This document shows positions 1 to 15,300 of a stretch of DNA of 64,000 bases, in pieces. Position 1 is the first letter of the stretch. Every line of letters starts with the position of its first letter. A program made the position numbers and the translations under genes. The notes below the pieces were generated by a model. It was not told where the DNA came from. It was given only the letters and a program-made list of their open reading frames with translations, and did not search any database. This DNA comes from Hippopus hippopus. Taxonomy: Eukaryota; Mollusca; Bivalvia; Cardiida; Cardiidae. Location: NCBI GenBank assembly GCA_946811185.2, contig OX328096.1, positions 70,555,345 to 70,619,344 on the forward strand, given 5' to 3'.

Positions 1-190
1 AAATGTTCAACTAGAGCTGTCACTGAATGTGACTTAATACCCCCGCCAGCGCTTTGACAGAAACAGGCAATTATTTGTACAGACGGACACAGAGATGGAC
101 AAACGGACGAACCAACGGACGGACACACGGACAGACAGGCTGATTCCAGTATACCCCCGAAAACATTCATTTGGTGTGGGTATAAAAATG
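1..190. repeat. End of a dispersed repeat with ACGGACGG-type tail
   Basis: The stretch from about 80 to 140 is a degenerate (GGAC/ACGG)n run followed by a short sequence ending GTGGGTATAAAA. Similar terminal runs occur at 17248-17300, 45310-45330 and 46915-46945. It lies in the last CCAR1 intron within the window and is not coding. Confidence 0.5.
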
Positions 191-221
191 AAAATAATTA
201 TTATAAGTCTAAAGGTCATAC

Positions 222-359
222 CTCTTCTTTGTCTTTCTTCTTCTCTTTCTCCTTTTTTTCTTCCTTTGGTTTTTCTGGGGCTGCACACAAAGCTTTGTAA
301 ATATTAAATCCACAGTCCCTCATGAGCATTTCGTTAAATAATTCTGCAAACAGTGATAC
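222..359 (-). CDS. CCAR1: CCAR1 exon, EF-hand-like region, last exon in window
   Basis: Encodes VSLFAELFNEMLMRDCGFNI, YKALCAAPEKPKEEKK and a Lys/Glu run. Acceptor TTCAAG before 359, donor GAG|GTATGA after 222, so at least one more 3' exon lies beyond the left edge. Confidence 0.94.
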
Positions 360-3300
360 CTTGAAGAAAAAATACAGATTAATGACAGCTTGTTTTTGAT
401 TGGTTTGTGGTCACCTGCATTGCTTTTTTTGTGATTTTGGTTAAGGAAGCATAATACTGGATTATGATATTCATGCTGTGGTAAACATGAAATAGCAACA
501 CAATATGGAACGTCTTATTCTTAGACATAACAGACGGCCATTGTCTTTGAAAGGGCAAAAAACATTGAGGCAAAGGAATTTATTCAAAAGCTTTCTGTCT
601 TAGGGCTGTCAATTAATTGCTTGTTCGTATGGTTTTTAATGCTGTTTTCAAAATTATTTCAGTTGTATCGTGTTTAACACTGTATTCAAAAATTATGTCA
701 GATATATTGCAGCAGTCAGTGCACCTATTTATGTTTTAATGGACTCCCTTTTACCACTATTTTGCAAACTGTAGAAGAAAGTAGCATTCTGCAACAAGTT
801 TATTGTTTCACTTCAGTATTTAATGTAGTGACTCAAAAAAAGCATTATAACATGAACCAATGAATACATAAATACAGCTTTTCTATACCACAGCTGTAGA
901 AAGTGTTTTGAAATACTGAGGGGAAATAAACAATAAATGATTTTTCACAATCTGTTTAGTAAGGGTTAAGAAATGAAATTTTCCTTGCCTTCAAAAAATT
1001 AACATCTGATCCATATGTCCTGGTTAGTAGTACGTCTAAAACCAGTCCAGTGGTTATGGATCAATATTTCATTGTCTTTGCAGTGATTAATTTGATAATT
1101 TATAACCGTTTCAAGTAAACACACTCACTTCAAAAGAATGTTCCTTATTATCTTCAGGTCTGTAATCCAGCAACACACTGAGTGACATGACTGAACAATC
1201 AAACTTTCCAGCTTTGGCTTGAGGGTTTGGAAACACGAGGATTGAGGGCTTTTCTGGCAGTGTATACCTTCTCTCCAGTGTGGCCTTCTTTCTCTCTTCT
1301 TCTTTTGTCTTTTCCTCTTCCTAAAAAGTCATTATATTGTACAGTACTCACAAATATCAAGACAAGTCTGGTTTATCAAATTAGAATTTCAATCAATGTA
1401 AAAGTTAACTGAAGCATGCTTCCTTGCAGTCAATATTTACTATATTCATCTGAAGCTTAAAATAGAGAGAAAAGTACCCACAAATAATAAAGATGCAGAC
1501 ACTCACTGTCATGTTTCTCAACTTATACAGAACATTACATAAAAACGATATGCAAAAGTCAATTACCCTCTTTCCAACAATGTTTTCTGCCGTCTCAACA
1601 AAAAACAAGAGCACCACATGTGGGTGCCACAGCTACAGTTTCTTTTGAAAATAGATTAATTTTAAGATAGAATTCTAGGTGGAGAAAGAGGCATAACTGT
1701 GTCAAAAATATTTTGTTGGTTACCCACCCTTGTTTTATGGTTCCCCATTTGATAGTAAACAACTAGTCTGAATATCCTCAGTAATGTCAATGATATCAAA
1801 AAAATGTAAAAGTTTTTGAGTGACAAATTCTTAGTTAAGAAAAGGGCATAGCTGTCAAAATATTTTGACGGTTACCTGCCCTTGTTGTTTGGGTTCCCTT
1901 TCTGAAAGTTAGCAACTAGTCAGAGTTGGAAGTAAATATCTACAGTAATGACAGAGATATTATATATGTCAAAGTCTTTGCACAAAAATGCAGACTACGA
2001 TGCAGATAATGCCAGGGCTATGAAAACATCTCTAGCTTTTCTACAAAAACAGCTGAGCTAAAAAATCTAAAATTTTCAGCCACATTTCATCTTTTCTCTG
2101 CAAATGCTTTCAATTTGGGCAAGCCTAAAATTTTGCTAACTGGTACAGAATTGAACCAGTAAATGATACAGATAAATCATACACATGTTACCTCTTTCTG
2201 TTTTTGTTCCTCACTCACTTCAACATCTTTACTTTCCTCCTCTTTTGTTTCCTCCTGTAGTAAGGTAAATATCAACCCTTTACTACACAATTCTGAGTTT
2301 TAACCACCCATAGAAAGAAAGCTTTTAAAAACATTGTGGGCAAAGAAAAAAATGCTGTTAACCAGCATTTGCTCCTTTTCCCATAATGTTTTCTACACTT
2401 CATAAAGACAAATTTTATCATTCGAGACACATGTATTGCCTGTAAATGCTTTCAAATTGGTCCAGTCTAAAATTTGATGTTTGGTAGAGTTAAAGCCCCT
2501 GTAAAGCCAAAAATAGGTAATTTTCACTGTTTATAACTCGAAAATATATTGGATAACCCATCACAACACACATATATAAGATCGGAAAAAACTCAAACGT
2601 GTCAGTTACTACATTGGTTGCCATAATATACGTGAGCGAAAATGCATGGAGAAGCCCACCGATTTCACAGACGCCATTGATCGAGACAACCTTCGTTATC
2701 ATTCGTGTATATCCGAACTAGGTCTTCGAGAACGTCACGTGATAACATTGCATCTCATTAGTGCTATGACGTAGTAGACAGGACTATTGTTTACAATTCC
2801 AACATTGTGTCATCGGAAAGTAAGATTGCTCATTCTGAACCTGTTTTCTTATTTAGATGTAGTAAACTCTTCCTGTATTGATGATAAATGAATAAGCGAT
2901 GATCAGCCTGTGTCGTCGTTTCTGTTTACGATGTCGATAAACTTACGTTTATGGGGACAAAACGATCAAGTGAATGAAGGGTTTGTTTCGACGCTTTGAA
3001 TGATCATGTGGTGTTTATGTCACTAACACGTCACTGCGGACATTTACGATGAAAAATCGGCTAATCATCGGCGATCATCGATGTAAACAAACAGATAATG
3101 CAGCATGGTAGGATCTGTTCTAGTTTCAAAATTCTTTTTTCTGCCACTGACTGGAACTTTTGCGAACTGTACCTTTACATATTGTGAAAGTCATAATAAT
3201 CGCCATATTTTTACATGGTAAAAATGAAATTTACTTTTATTTCATAAACAGGTTGTTTATTCAGTTGGACGCTACTGAGACTTTAAACGGTACATATCCA

Positions 3301-6300
3301 TATCTTGTTAACCTCTTACCACATGACAAAGTATTAGGCCGGTTTAAATTGTAAGCATTTGAAGACAGGAAATTGAATATTGCAACTGCATATATAGGGA
3401 TTTATCTTTCAAAGGGTAATAAACACTTTTGGAAAATGAGAAAATGCAAGATACCAGCATGTCCTCCCTTTCCCACAATGTTTTCAACAGCCTTCCTCTT
3501 TAGGGATGTACAAACAACATTGTTTGATAAAGAGTTACCTAATTACTATCTGAATATAAATTTGCAACATAACAACATGAAAATCAAAATGGACAAAGGA
3601 AATTTGGCTCAAATGATGGCATTTGTGTTGCAAAGGATATACAACATTGTGGGAAAAGGAGAAAATGCTGGTTACAAGCATTTTCTCCTTTATCCACGAT
3701 GTTTTCCAGAGCCTTCATCCTCAGAATTGTGAAAATATGGATTTTTTTAGTGAAACACTGAACATTCTGAAACCCAATCTCTTCTGGAGAAAAACAATTA
3801 AGCCAAGCTCTGGGAAAAAAAGGGTTTAATGCATCTCCAAGATGCAACATAAAAAGCAAGTCATCCCATAATTGTGGATCCATAAAATCCATTTTGTCAC
3901 ACAACCAACTGAATTGTGAGGTAGAGTGGTACTTGGGTACTTGGACATGCCAAAAATTTTACAAAAAGCAAAATGTATCATCCCATGTCAGCCTGCGCTG
4001 AATACGCAGGCTGACATGGGGCAATACTTTTTGCACATGCATCAAGTCCCTTTTCACAGAGAACGGCTCAATTACTTACAGTTTCCTCTGGTTGGTCTGC
4101 CGCATCTTGCTCCTCTTTCTCCTGCTCTGACTTCAGGACTTTAGTTAATCTGGCAATCAGCTGTGACTTCAAGCCTTTAGAACTTAGATTTCGGCATTCC
4201 AGTTCCTTCCTCAGTTCAATTATCTACAACAATAGTTGACCAAGCACTTGAAAATTGTTATTGTGGTTTAACACTTTACCAAACCTGGCTTTAACCTTTT
4301 CCCAACAACAAAATTTAGACCCTTTCCAAATTAAGACCCTTCCAAATTGAAAGCTTCTTTGGACATCATATTTGAACTTGATATATATGAATTTAAGTTC
4401 TTTAATAGTGCAGAAAATATTGTGGGAAAATGACTTTACCGAACTTGGTTTAACCTTTATACTAAATCTTGCTACAGGCCAACTAGATAAAGCTACATGC
4501 AAGTTTTGATGAACCTGGATCTTACAGTTAGGCGCCTGAGAATGCTTTTAGCTTTCTGTGTATAAGCCCATGTATAAACTTTTGACCCCCAGGGTGGGGC
4601 CAATTTTGACCCAAGGGCTATGACTGGGATAATCTTGGTACATGTCTAGTCCATTAAGCTGCATGCAAAATTTGGAAGCCCTAGGCCTTACAGTTAAGAA
4701 CAAGAAGATTTTTGAAGTATTCACTACATGTATACAAGTCCATGTAAAATTTGCGACCCCTGGATTGGGGCCAACACCAACCTCAAGGATATGCTTTGAA
4801 CAAACTTAGTAGGGGTCCACTAGATAAAGCAACATGCCAAATTTGGTAGCTCTATGCATTATGGATAGGAACAGGGAAATTTTTAAAGTTTTCACTACAT
4901 ATTATAAGCCCATGTAAAACTTGTGTCCCTAAAGGAAAAATCCAAGCCACTGACTACTTTCTCAAATGCATCAGAGGTGAGAGGCAAAAAATCGCAAACC
5001 CGCAACCACCAGGTCATGAGCCAGTTACGCTAACGACAGAGCTACCCAGCTGGGCTGTACGTATGTAGAAGCAAATCTTTGTGAAATAATGGGACACATT
5101 ATTCTCTTCATATTCTCAAATTCTGACCTTCATAGTCTTGGGGTCCAGTTCTAAAAAGTGGGTGGGGTCTGTCTTTTCAACAATCTGTTCCTCCACATCC
5201 TCCTCCTCTTCCTGTAAAACAGCAAATAACAAAACATTATCAGTAATGGCAGAAAAGGTGGGTATACATACATGATTCACTGAAAAATCAAATAAAATAT
5301 TATTTCTCAGTTGTGACCCAAATTCTGTTCTCCGTATGATAAACTTGGAATCACCTTTACAAGGTAACAGTGTTAGCGAAAAAAAAAATAGGATATTTCA
5401 AGGTTAATTTACGCCTAAAGAGACAAAAGAACAGATTTCTATAAAGTGTGACTTCCTTCAATTGATGATGTTATCCTGTAAACATTGTTGTTTTCTCTAC
5501 ATGCTAAACAGATCCGAAACAGAGCACATGTTTGGAGTTAAGAATTCTGACAAACTGACCGTAATGCAGTGTTCAGCCACAAAAAAAAAAAAAATGAGTG
5601 TTTGAGAAGATTCCACACCAATTCCATGAAGCAATTACCTGAGTCCTTTCTCTTAAATTCTAAAGACAAAAAAAAAAAAAAAAAAAAAAAATCACATGGA
5701 AAAAAAAAACTATATCCAAGACAGCAAAAATTGCTCCTTGAATCCTGCTGAACATGAAGCAAAACTATCTGGACTCTGATATCATATAAAAGGCAATGTC
5801 TGAGGAAAGGAAGAGATATGGAAATTTTCAAGAGTAAAGTAAAACTAATGATAGACTGATCATCACTAAAGCTATTGAAGTTGATGATCTTGCTTTCTGC
5901 TCCATTCCATCTAATGATTATGAGCATACATGGGAAAGTCTTCATGAATATAAAAACAACATAAGCAAGATATTTATGCACAGGGACAAGAGGACAAAAA
6001 TGAAACAAGCAATATTATGTATCACAGTACATCATGGCTTGATCAGCTGTTTCTTCCCTGTGATGAAATTTCATGAATGAGATACCTAAAACAACGAAAA
6101 ACTTCATCCTGGACAAAAAATACCTCTATGGATCTAAAGTCTAACCACTGACTACATACAGTCCCCTCAAACATTTTGGAGTTTACTCTCTCAGATTGCC
6201 TTCATGTTATATAGCTAGTTAAAGAAAACAAATTATAGATTAAGTCTTATATTTATATAAACATCTGCCTGAATATCTTCTTTCCCCTCCACCTGCGCCA

Positions 6301-9300
6301 ACTTTTTCTGCAGCTGCTTTTTGAAGGAAATCTGGACAGTCTCCCACTCCAGATGTGTAGGCTGACAGCTCCAGACATCTGGCAAGAAAATGACCGTTGT
6401 TTCTACCCGAGCTGGAACTACTTTCCCCTTGTGGGTCTCCTCAGGTCGGAGGTAATGCACCTCTGCGTACCTGTACCTGTATAAATCATGTAAAACATTT
6501 TGATTCTGTATTGCCAGTTACACAGTTAAAGATAACATTACTAGACATGTATAAAAGCTGTAACTGCCAGCAACATATCATTTCATCTACTTACTTGCAC
6601 ATCGAAGCTGAAAAACAAAAAGCAATCTTTAAGTCAAATGAATATGTGTAGAGATTTGTTTTCATTTTGAAACAGAGCTGCATAATGACAAGGGGCAAGT
6701 TTACCTTTCTGAATTTAGACTTTTTCAATGAAGGTTAGAAAATATACTGGAATTCAATTTTTTACACAGATATGTATCAGTATATATGTAGTTTGTACCA
6801 CAGTATGTATTTGTAAACATTCTTCTTTTTCAACGAAACGTGTATAGATGTATATTTAACTGATTAAAACACTAAGATTGTACATCCAAAGTTTCCAAAA
6901 AGCACTCAGTTACTGTGAAAAGGGTTTAGAAGAATCCTTTTATCTCCATTAGAAAAGGTTCCATGAACATAAAAATATGGCGTTTCTGATATAAATCCAG
7001 ACAACAAATATGTAAGATGGGGACATAGAAAATTAAGATTAAACATGTCTACATTTACATTTATTTAAAAGCTAGTTTTCAAACAAGTGCACCACATGCA
7101 GGTGCCAAAACTTGGCTGCAGTTGCATTTAGAAATAGATTGATTTCCAGTGAAAATTTTAAGTTGAAAAATGGACAAACTTTGTCAAATATATTTTGATG
7201 ACTATCTGCCCTTGTTGTAAGGGTTCCCCTTTTAATAGTTAACAACTAGTATTAGTCTGAAGTAAATATCTTCAGTAATGACAGACATCAAAATGTGAGA
7301 GTTTTTGCATGATGACACAGACTACAATGCAGACTATGACAAAGCAGACAGCAACAGGGCTATGACAATAACTCAACATTTTTATCAAAAACAGTCAAGC
7401 TAAAAACTACCTACATACACTTTCATTCATGGTAAATACACAGCAAAGAGAAAGTATCTAGAAGAAACAATTGTCCAAAAAAAAGCTTGGAAGATTGAGA
7501 CAAATTTCCAAACATGTCCATCTATCCTACAAGTACTTCAACAAATCTTATTTCTAAAAAAACAGTTCCAGTCTAAAATTGTAAGATTTTCACTTTATAC
7601 TGTTTACTCATTATAAAGCAACATACTGCTATTTAATCCATTCTACATAATATTTACAAGAAGCCTTGATATTCCTCTTTTACTTGGCGAATGTTTTGTA
7701 ATTGCATCATTTCAAATTGAAACCTATTAGTTTCTATAAACTGTCTGGCAGTCATTTCAGTGACAAATGATCTGGATTTCAAACAGATGGTAGCAGATGG
7801 TTAGAAAGGAATATACTGTTTTGGTCTTTAAGAATCTTGGTGACATCTTTCACCCTTTACACCACCTCCTTTTTCCTCTCTTTTAAATCACAGCGTTTTT
7901 CAAATCATGATGTACAAAAAGACATGAGGTATCTAACCATTTACAATACAAACACCACTTAAAATACCCAGCCATAAGACAGCTTTGATGAACATTGCCA
8001 GAAAATGAGCTTTTTCCTTGTTACAATGATTTGCAAATGATAAACAAGAGGGCCATGATGGCCCTGGATCGCTCACCTGAGTCAATAGGCAAAATTTCAC
8101 TCCACGTGCAAAATTCAATTTCTGACCAATTGTCAGGTCAATTGAGCTTAAAATGTGGCATCTAGAGCATCCACAAGAAATTTCCTTAAGTTGACCTAGT
8201 GACCTACTTTATCACCATACGTGACCCAATTTAGAACTCATCAAAATATTTATCAAGACAAACATTCTGAACAGTTTTCAAGTTAATTGAGAAATAAATG
8301 TGGCCTCTACAGTGCCATAAAGGTATTTCTTTAATTTGACCAAGTGACCTAGTTTATGATCCCAGGTGACCCGATTTCAAACTCATCCAATATTTCATCA
8401 AGAGAAACATTCTGACCAATTTTCAAGTCAACCGAGTAAGAAATGTGGCCTCTACAGTGTTCTAAAGGTATTTCTTTAATTTGTCCTAGTGACCTAGATT
8501 ATGATCCCAGGTGACCCAATTTTGAACTCATCTTAGATTTCATCAAGAGAAACATTTTAACCAATTTTCAAATCAATTGAGCAAGAAATGTGGCCTCTAG
8601 AGTGCCCTAAAGTTATTTCTTTAATTTGACCTAGTGACCTAGTTTATCATCCCATGTGACCCAAATTCAGACTCATGTGAGATTTTATCAAGACAAACAT
8701 TCTGACCAATTTTCAAGTCAATTGAGCAATAAATGTGGCCTCTTAGAGTGCCCTAAAGGTATTTCTTTAATTTGACCTAGTGACCTAGTTTATGATCCCA
8801 GGTGACCCAAATCCAAACCCATCCGAGATTTCATCAAGACAAACATTCTGACCAATTTTTAAGTCAACCGAGTAAGAAATGTGGCCTCTACAGTGCCCTA
8901 AAGGTATTTCTTTAATTTGACTTAGTGACCTAGTTTATCACCCCATGTGACCCAATTTTGAACTCATCTTAGATTTCATCAAGAGAAACATTTTTACCAA
9001 TTTTCAAATCAATTGAACAATAAATGTGGCCTCTAGAGTGCCCTAAAGGTATTTCTTTAATTTGACCTAGTGACCTAGATTATGATCCCAGGTGACCCAA
9101 TTTTGAACTCATCTTAGATTTCATCAAGAGAAACATTTTAACCAATTTTCAAGTCAATTGAGCAATAAATGTGGCCTCTTAGAGTGCCCTAAAGGTATTT
9201 CTTTAATTTGACCTAGTGACCTAGTTTATGATCCCAGGTGACCCAAATTCAAACCCATCCGAGATTTCATCAAGACAAACATTCTTACCAATTTTCAAGT

Positions 9301-12300
9301 CAACCGAGTAAGAAATGTGGCCTCTACAGTGCCCTAAAGGTATTTCTTTAATTTGACCTAGTGACCTAGTTTATCACCCCATGTGACCCAATTTTGAACT
9401 CATCTTAGATTTCATCAAGAGAAACATTTTTACCAATTTTCAAATCAATTGAACAATAAATGTGGCCTCTAGAGTGCCCTAAAAGTATTTCTTTAATTTG
9501 ACCTAGTGACCTAGTTTATCACCCCAGTTGACCCAAACTCAGATTCATGTGATATTTTATCAAGACAAACATTCTGACCAATTTTCAAGTCAATTGAGCA
9601 AAAAATGTGTCCTCTAGAGTGCCCTACAGGTATTTCTTGAATTTGACCTAGTGACCTAGTTTATTACCCGAGTTGACCCAAACTCAGATTCATGTGAGAT
9701 TTTATCAAGACAAACATTCTGACCAATTTTTAAGTCAACTGAGCAAAAAATGGGGCCTCTAGAGTGCCCTAAAGGTATTTCTTTAATTTGACCTAGTGAC
9801 CTAGTTTATGATCCCAGGTGACCCAAATCCAAACTCATCCGAGATTTCATCAAGACAAAACATTCTGATCAATTTTCAAGTCAAATGGGCAAGAAATGTG
9901 GCCTCTAGAGTGCCCTGAAGGTATTTCTTTAATTTGACCTAGTGACCTAGATTATGACCCCAGTTGACCCAATTTTGAACTCATCTTAGATTTCATCAAG
10001 AGAAACATTTTAACCAATTTTCAAATCAACTGAACAACAAATGTGGCCTCTAGAGTGCCCTAAAGGCATTTCTTCAATTTGACATAGTGACCTAGTTTGT
10101 GATCCCAGGTGACCCAAATCCAAACTCATCCGAGATTTCATCAAGACAAACATTCTGACCAAATTTTAGGTCAATTGAGCAATAAATGTAGCCTCTAGAG
10201 TGCCCACAAGGTATTTCTTTAATTTGACCTAGTGACCTAGTTTATGACCCCAGGTGACCCAATTTTGAAGTCACTGAACATGTTGTGCTCAGGTGGGCTA
10301 ACAAACTTAGAACAGGTTCACTACATACCAAATATCAAAGTTCTACGCCTTCCAGTTTCAGAAAAGAAGACTTTTAAAGTTTTCCTTCTTTGTTCCTATG
10401 TTCGAACTTGTGACCACCGGGGCTGGGCCAGTTTTGACCCCAGCGGTATCATTTGAACAAACTTGGTAGAGGTCCACTAGGAGATGCTACATACCACATA
10501 TCAAAGCTCTACACCTTCCCATTTTAGAGAAGAAGAATTTTAAAGTTTTCCTTCTTTGTTCCCATGTTCAAACTTGTGACCCGGGGCGGGGCCAATTTTG
10601 ACCCCAGGGGCATCGTATGAAAAAACTTGGTAGAGGTCCAATAGGAGATGCTATATACCAAATATCAAAGCTCTACGCCTTCCAGTTTCAGAGGATAAGA
10701 ATTTTTAAGTTTTCCTTCTTTGTTCCAATGTTCGAACTTCTGACCCACGGGGCTGGGCCAGTTTTGACCCCAGGGGATCATATGAACAAACTTGGTAGAG
10801 GTCCACTAGGAGATGCTACATACCAAATATCAAAGCCTTCCAGTTTCTGGGAAGAAAAATTTTAAAGTTTTCCTTCTTTGTTCCTATGTTCGAACTTGTG
10901 ACCTCCAGGGCAGGGCCAGTTCTGACCCCAGGGGCATCATATGAACAAATTTGATAGAGGTCCACTAGGAGATGCTACATACCAAATATCAAAGCTCTAC
11001 ACCTTCTAGTTTCAGAGGAGAAGATTTTCAAAGATTTTGCATTTTTTTCCTTTCTGTTGCCATGGCAACCAGAGTTAAGGGTGGAATTCAATTCTTTGAA
11101 CAACTTTGGTAGAGCTTCACCAAAGGAACATCCCTGCCAAGTTTCATCAAGATTGGCCCAGTGGTTTAGGAGAAGAGGATGCTTAAAGAAATTGTTGGCG
11201 GACGCTGGACATAGGGCGATAACAATAGCTCACCTTGAGCATGTTGTGCTCAGGTTAGCTAAAAACAGATTATTTCTTTTATTCTAACCCTTTACCACCC
11301 GATCCCAAGTTTTGACGACCCTGACAATGAAGGCCTTTGAAAACATTGTGGGAAAAGAAGAAAATGCGGGTAACCAGCATTCCTTCTTAAATCATAACTT
11401 CCTGTTGCTATTTAAGTTTGATTAAGATTTTTAAACGACTTTATTCCTAAACTGTAAACTGACTGTACTTTTAGAATTTCAGACAATACTTCATTGACTC
11501 AATATCAACATTTCTAGTTCAATAAAGAATCTACCAGATTAACTCTTAGAGAGCTGAATAAATGAAACCGACCTTTTCAGTGAAGAAAAACTTCCAAAAA
11601 TACTAACATTTCATGGTTGTTTTAGCAAGAAGATGTAGTGAAGTAGCAGACAGTGCAGATCAAAGATCAGACTGCAGTGCAGTCTGATCTTGATCTACAC
11701 TGTCTGCAAAAACAAATGAAGTCGATTCCAGCACTTTAAGGGTTAAGATAGTCAATCATGGTATCATGATTTCCTTGTTTTGATTGACAATAACAAACTG
11801 AAAACCATTTTGAGACCATTTGAGATCAGTTTTAGATAAAAAGATTCAATGCTTGGGCAAATTTAAGTCTGACTTTTAAGTTATGTGATCATTTTCAAAG
11901 GTTTGAAAAACCAGGTAATTGATTGATTGATTGTATGGTGTTTAATGTCATTTTCAACATTATTTCAGTTATATCACAGCGGCCAGTGCACCTATCCATG
12001 CTTTCCTGGAGTCTCTTTTACCAGTACTCCGCACAATTTTCTTTCCAAGCCACTGGCTGCTTTCCCACATGACCATCGTCGAGACAATGGTCAGCGGTGG
12101 GACAGGAATGAATCTTATCGCAATGACTATCATCAATCCTCAGAAAGAAATTGGTCGAGCCATGGATTGAACCCACGACCCCCTGTTCTCAAGTCCTGCA
12201 TGCTATCGACTGAGCTACTGAGGCTCTGCGGAAAACCAGCTAAAGAAATTGTTCTGCATGCGTGATTAATTATAAAATGTTAAGGTCTAGCTTTGGCTAA

Positions 12301-15300
12301 AATTTTACCACAGTCTGTTTTATCAAATTTGAAAAAATAGTGCAAACAAATGTTTGAAAATAATATATGAATAAGATATATAAAAAAAAATTTCATTCTT
12401 TTCCCTACCCTGAACTTTAAGCCTTATTCTTGCACTCGTTTCTTTCTTTATCCAAGTTAAAAGAGGGTAAAGTGACTGCCAGTATGTAATGGCATTTCAT
12501 CTTTTCAACTTAAGTTGTCAATGACGTTTTTTTTTTAATGAAAGAAATTGGTCTGTAAAAATGAGCAAAAATAGACAAAAAAAAATCCCTGCATCAAGTT
12601 GGGATTGTTCAGACCACAGAGAACCCATGTAATCAAATACACATACAGCTTGGAGGCACCTAGTATACAAAACTTAACCCTTTACCACAGTCCTTTTGAT
12701 AACATTGTGGGAAAAGGAGAAAATGCTGGTAACCACAGGTAACCAGCATTTTCTCCTTTTCCCACAATATTTTCTTACCTTCCAAATATAAATCTCAATT
12801 CTTAAGTCATATTTATCTTGTCAGCTGCAGATGTTTTCAATTTGCACAAGTCTAAAATTTTGTCATTTGGTAAAGAGTTAATAACAAACGTATATTAACC
12901 TACCATTGAGTGCAGCTACTCAAATTGATTCCAGTCAGAGCCCGTGTTGTCCTGATTGCAGTTTTAATCAGAACCTTTGGGTCATCAGCTGGGTTTGGGC
13001 CGTCAAGAGATGGGGACCAAGGTCCTCCTATAGCCACTGGCTCATTCTTTCCCTTCACTCCAACAAGGAAGTTGATAAGTCGAGTAGGATGTACAAAGTT
13101 TTCCTGAATGTTTTCTGGGTCTTGTGACAATGAACATGACTTGTGGTAGAGATCATCTAGACTTGGGCTTGCAATCAGCATAACCTGATTGTAAAATAAA
13201 CAGATAAGCTCAATGAAAATGTCTGTTACATTCATTTTGTAATGAAACAGCTTATCTATAATAAGCCGATACATATTTCATAACCTTGAATTGAAAAAAA
13301 AAATAACTGTCTCACTTTTCTTCCCTTGAAGTCTTCAGGAATGTCCTATCTTTTTCTTACCCCTTATAAAACAATGTCATGTTTAAACTGTTTATACGAC
13401 CCTTAGGAAAATGCTTTGGAAAACATTGTGGGAAAAGCAAAAGATGCTGGATACCAGCATTTTCGCCTTTTCCAACAAACTTTTCCACCCTATCTATGAC
13501 AAGTCTCAATAATTGAGCCATATCTATTTTTTTGTATGTAATTGCTTTCAAAACAGAAGAGTCTGAAAGTTTGGTAAAGAGCTAAACTGTCCTACCTTTT
13601 ACCAGAGGTCACCCATATTGAAAGCACTGGCAGATGACAAATCAAGTGTTGCAGAATTTTTTTCTTTCAAAAGGGGAAGAAATCATTAACTTGTGGGAAA
13701 CGGAGAAAGTGCTGTATTGGTTTGTGAAGGTTTAACCCTTTCCTACAAAATCCCGAGTTTTAATGAACCGTAAAAAGAAGGTTTTTGAAAACATTGAAGG
13801 AAAGGAGAAAATGCTAGTTACCAGCATTTTTCTTCTTTTCCCATGATGTTTTCTTCCCTATCAAAGATAGATTCATCATATGAGCCACATATAAATTGTC
13901 ATCTGTAAATGCTTTCAGTTTGGACGAGTGTACATTTTTGTAGTGTGTTAAATAGGGTATAAATAAAGTGATTATAACTGACAAATAACATGAAAAGATA
14001 GGCTCTCTTTATGCCTTGATATGTTTCAGACAAAATTTGTGATAAGCGCTCTTACTTTTTAACTCTTTACCAAACGACAAATCCTTGACATTTCCAAATT
14101 GAAAGCATTTGCAAACAACAAAAATTTTAGATTTGCCCAAATTGAAAACTTTTGTGGACAACAAAATAACTGTGAGTAGAAGAGACAAATTCACCACTGG
14201 AAGGGTAGAAAACATTGTGGTAAAAGGAGAAAAGGCCTTTTCATTAGGGTCATTACAATTTCGGGATTGTTTTGTACAGGGCCAATTATTCAAATAAGCC
14301 AAAAATAAAAAAATTGTGGTGTCTGCGGTTGTGAACTGTTGTCAACTTTGAGACTGTTCATTCGCCCACATTTGGCACTAGTACCGGTATAGTTTTTACA
14401 CCGAAAAACCAAGAGAGGTTAGTTTAAGTTGTTAGAATTTGTTTCTCAATCAATGTAAAATAAATATGTTTAATTAAGCAACGATTTCTAACCTTTGCAT
14501 TAAAGAGGTGGTCTGCATCAGGTGGGTCTAGGGCTGCATTACTTTGTCCTAATCTCTCAACGTCCTTATGCATCACATGAAAATGACATGGTTTACCGAG
14601 CTGAAATGGCCGCAACAGGGGAAATGCTTCATGCCACAAGAAATCAGAATTGAAAAAATCACTTGGAATGTACATATTGCTGTATCTTGACTTCAATGAA
14701 ACAACATTAGCATTTTTCCTGAAATTAGAAAAAAGTGAACACTTTTTAAAGATACAGCTATATTTGTTTTAAGCCAGTTTTTAACCCATTTCATCATTAC
14801 CTTATGAAACTATAATCATTCTTTATCTTCATGCCAAATGTTGGCCCTGACACAAAGTTGCATAGATTACGACCAATAAAAATGCATTTCATTTTCTTGG
14901 GGCCATCAAAGATAGGATTGATGTTTTCAGTTTCAAACTGAAGATTTCCCATATATGAAGTGTGTATTTATCTCTTACACAATATATATGGGTAATTTAT
15001 CTATGTTTACAAAGATGACTAACTTCTGAACCATTCTACACACTATCAAGTTTAAACAGCGTTTTTTCTCTTTGGATGTATCTTTAACACTTTACCACTC
15101 CGCTGCGCGTATAACCCTCCCACAGGGAGTTTTAAGGACCCTAACTTAGAGTGCTTTTGAAAACATTGTTGGAAACGGAGAAAATACTAGTAACCAGCAT
15201 TTTCTCCTTTTTCCACAATGTTTTCTACGATCTCCAAGACAACTGTCAAAGTTGGGTCACATTTAATTTTTCTTCTGCAAGTGCTTTCAATTTGGACAAG

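Noticed and set aside
5538..6008. 156-aa minus-strand frame with poly-Phe
   Set aside because: Driven by A/T homopolymers in a CCAR1 intron, with no conserved segment.
8130..10270. CRISPR-like array of direct repeats
   Set aside because: Units of ~146 bp are repeats over their whole length with no unique spacers; this is a eukaryotic tandem array.
10244..10865. Frames with HYIPNIKVLRLPVSE-type repeats
   Set aside because: They lie in the ~165-bp tandem part of the 8043-11262 element and repeat with it.
12153..12225. Possible tRNA gene on the minus strand
   Set aside because: A- and B-box-like blocks are present, but it is fused to a SINE body with an ATTG-type tail and no clean acceptor stem was seen, so it is annotated as SINE.
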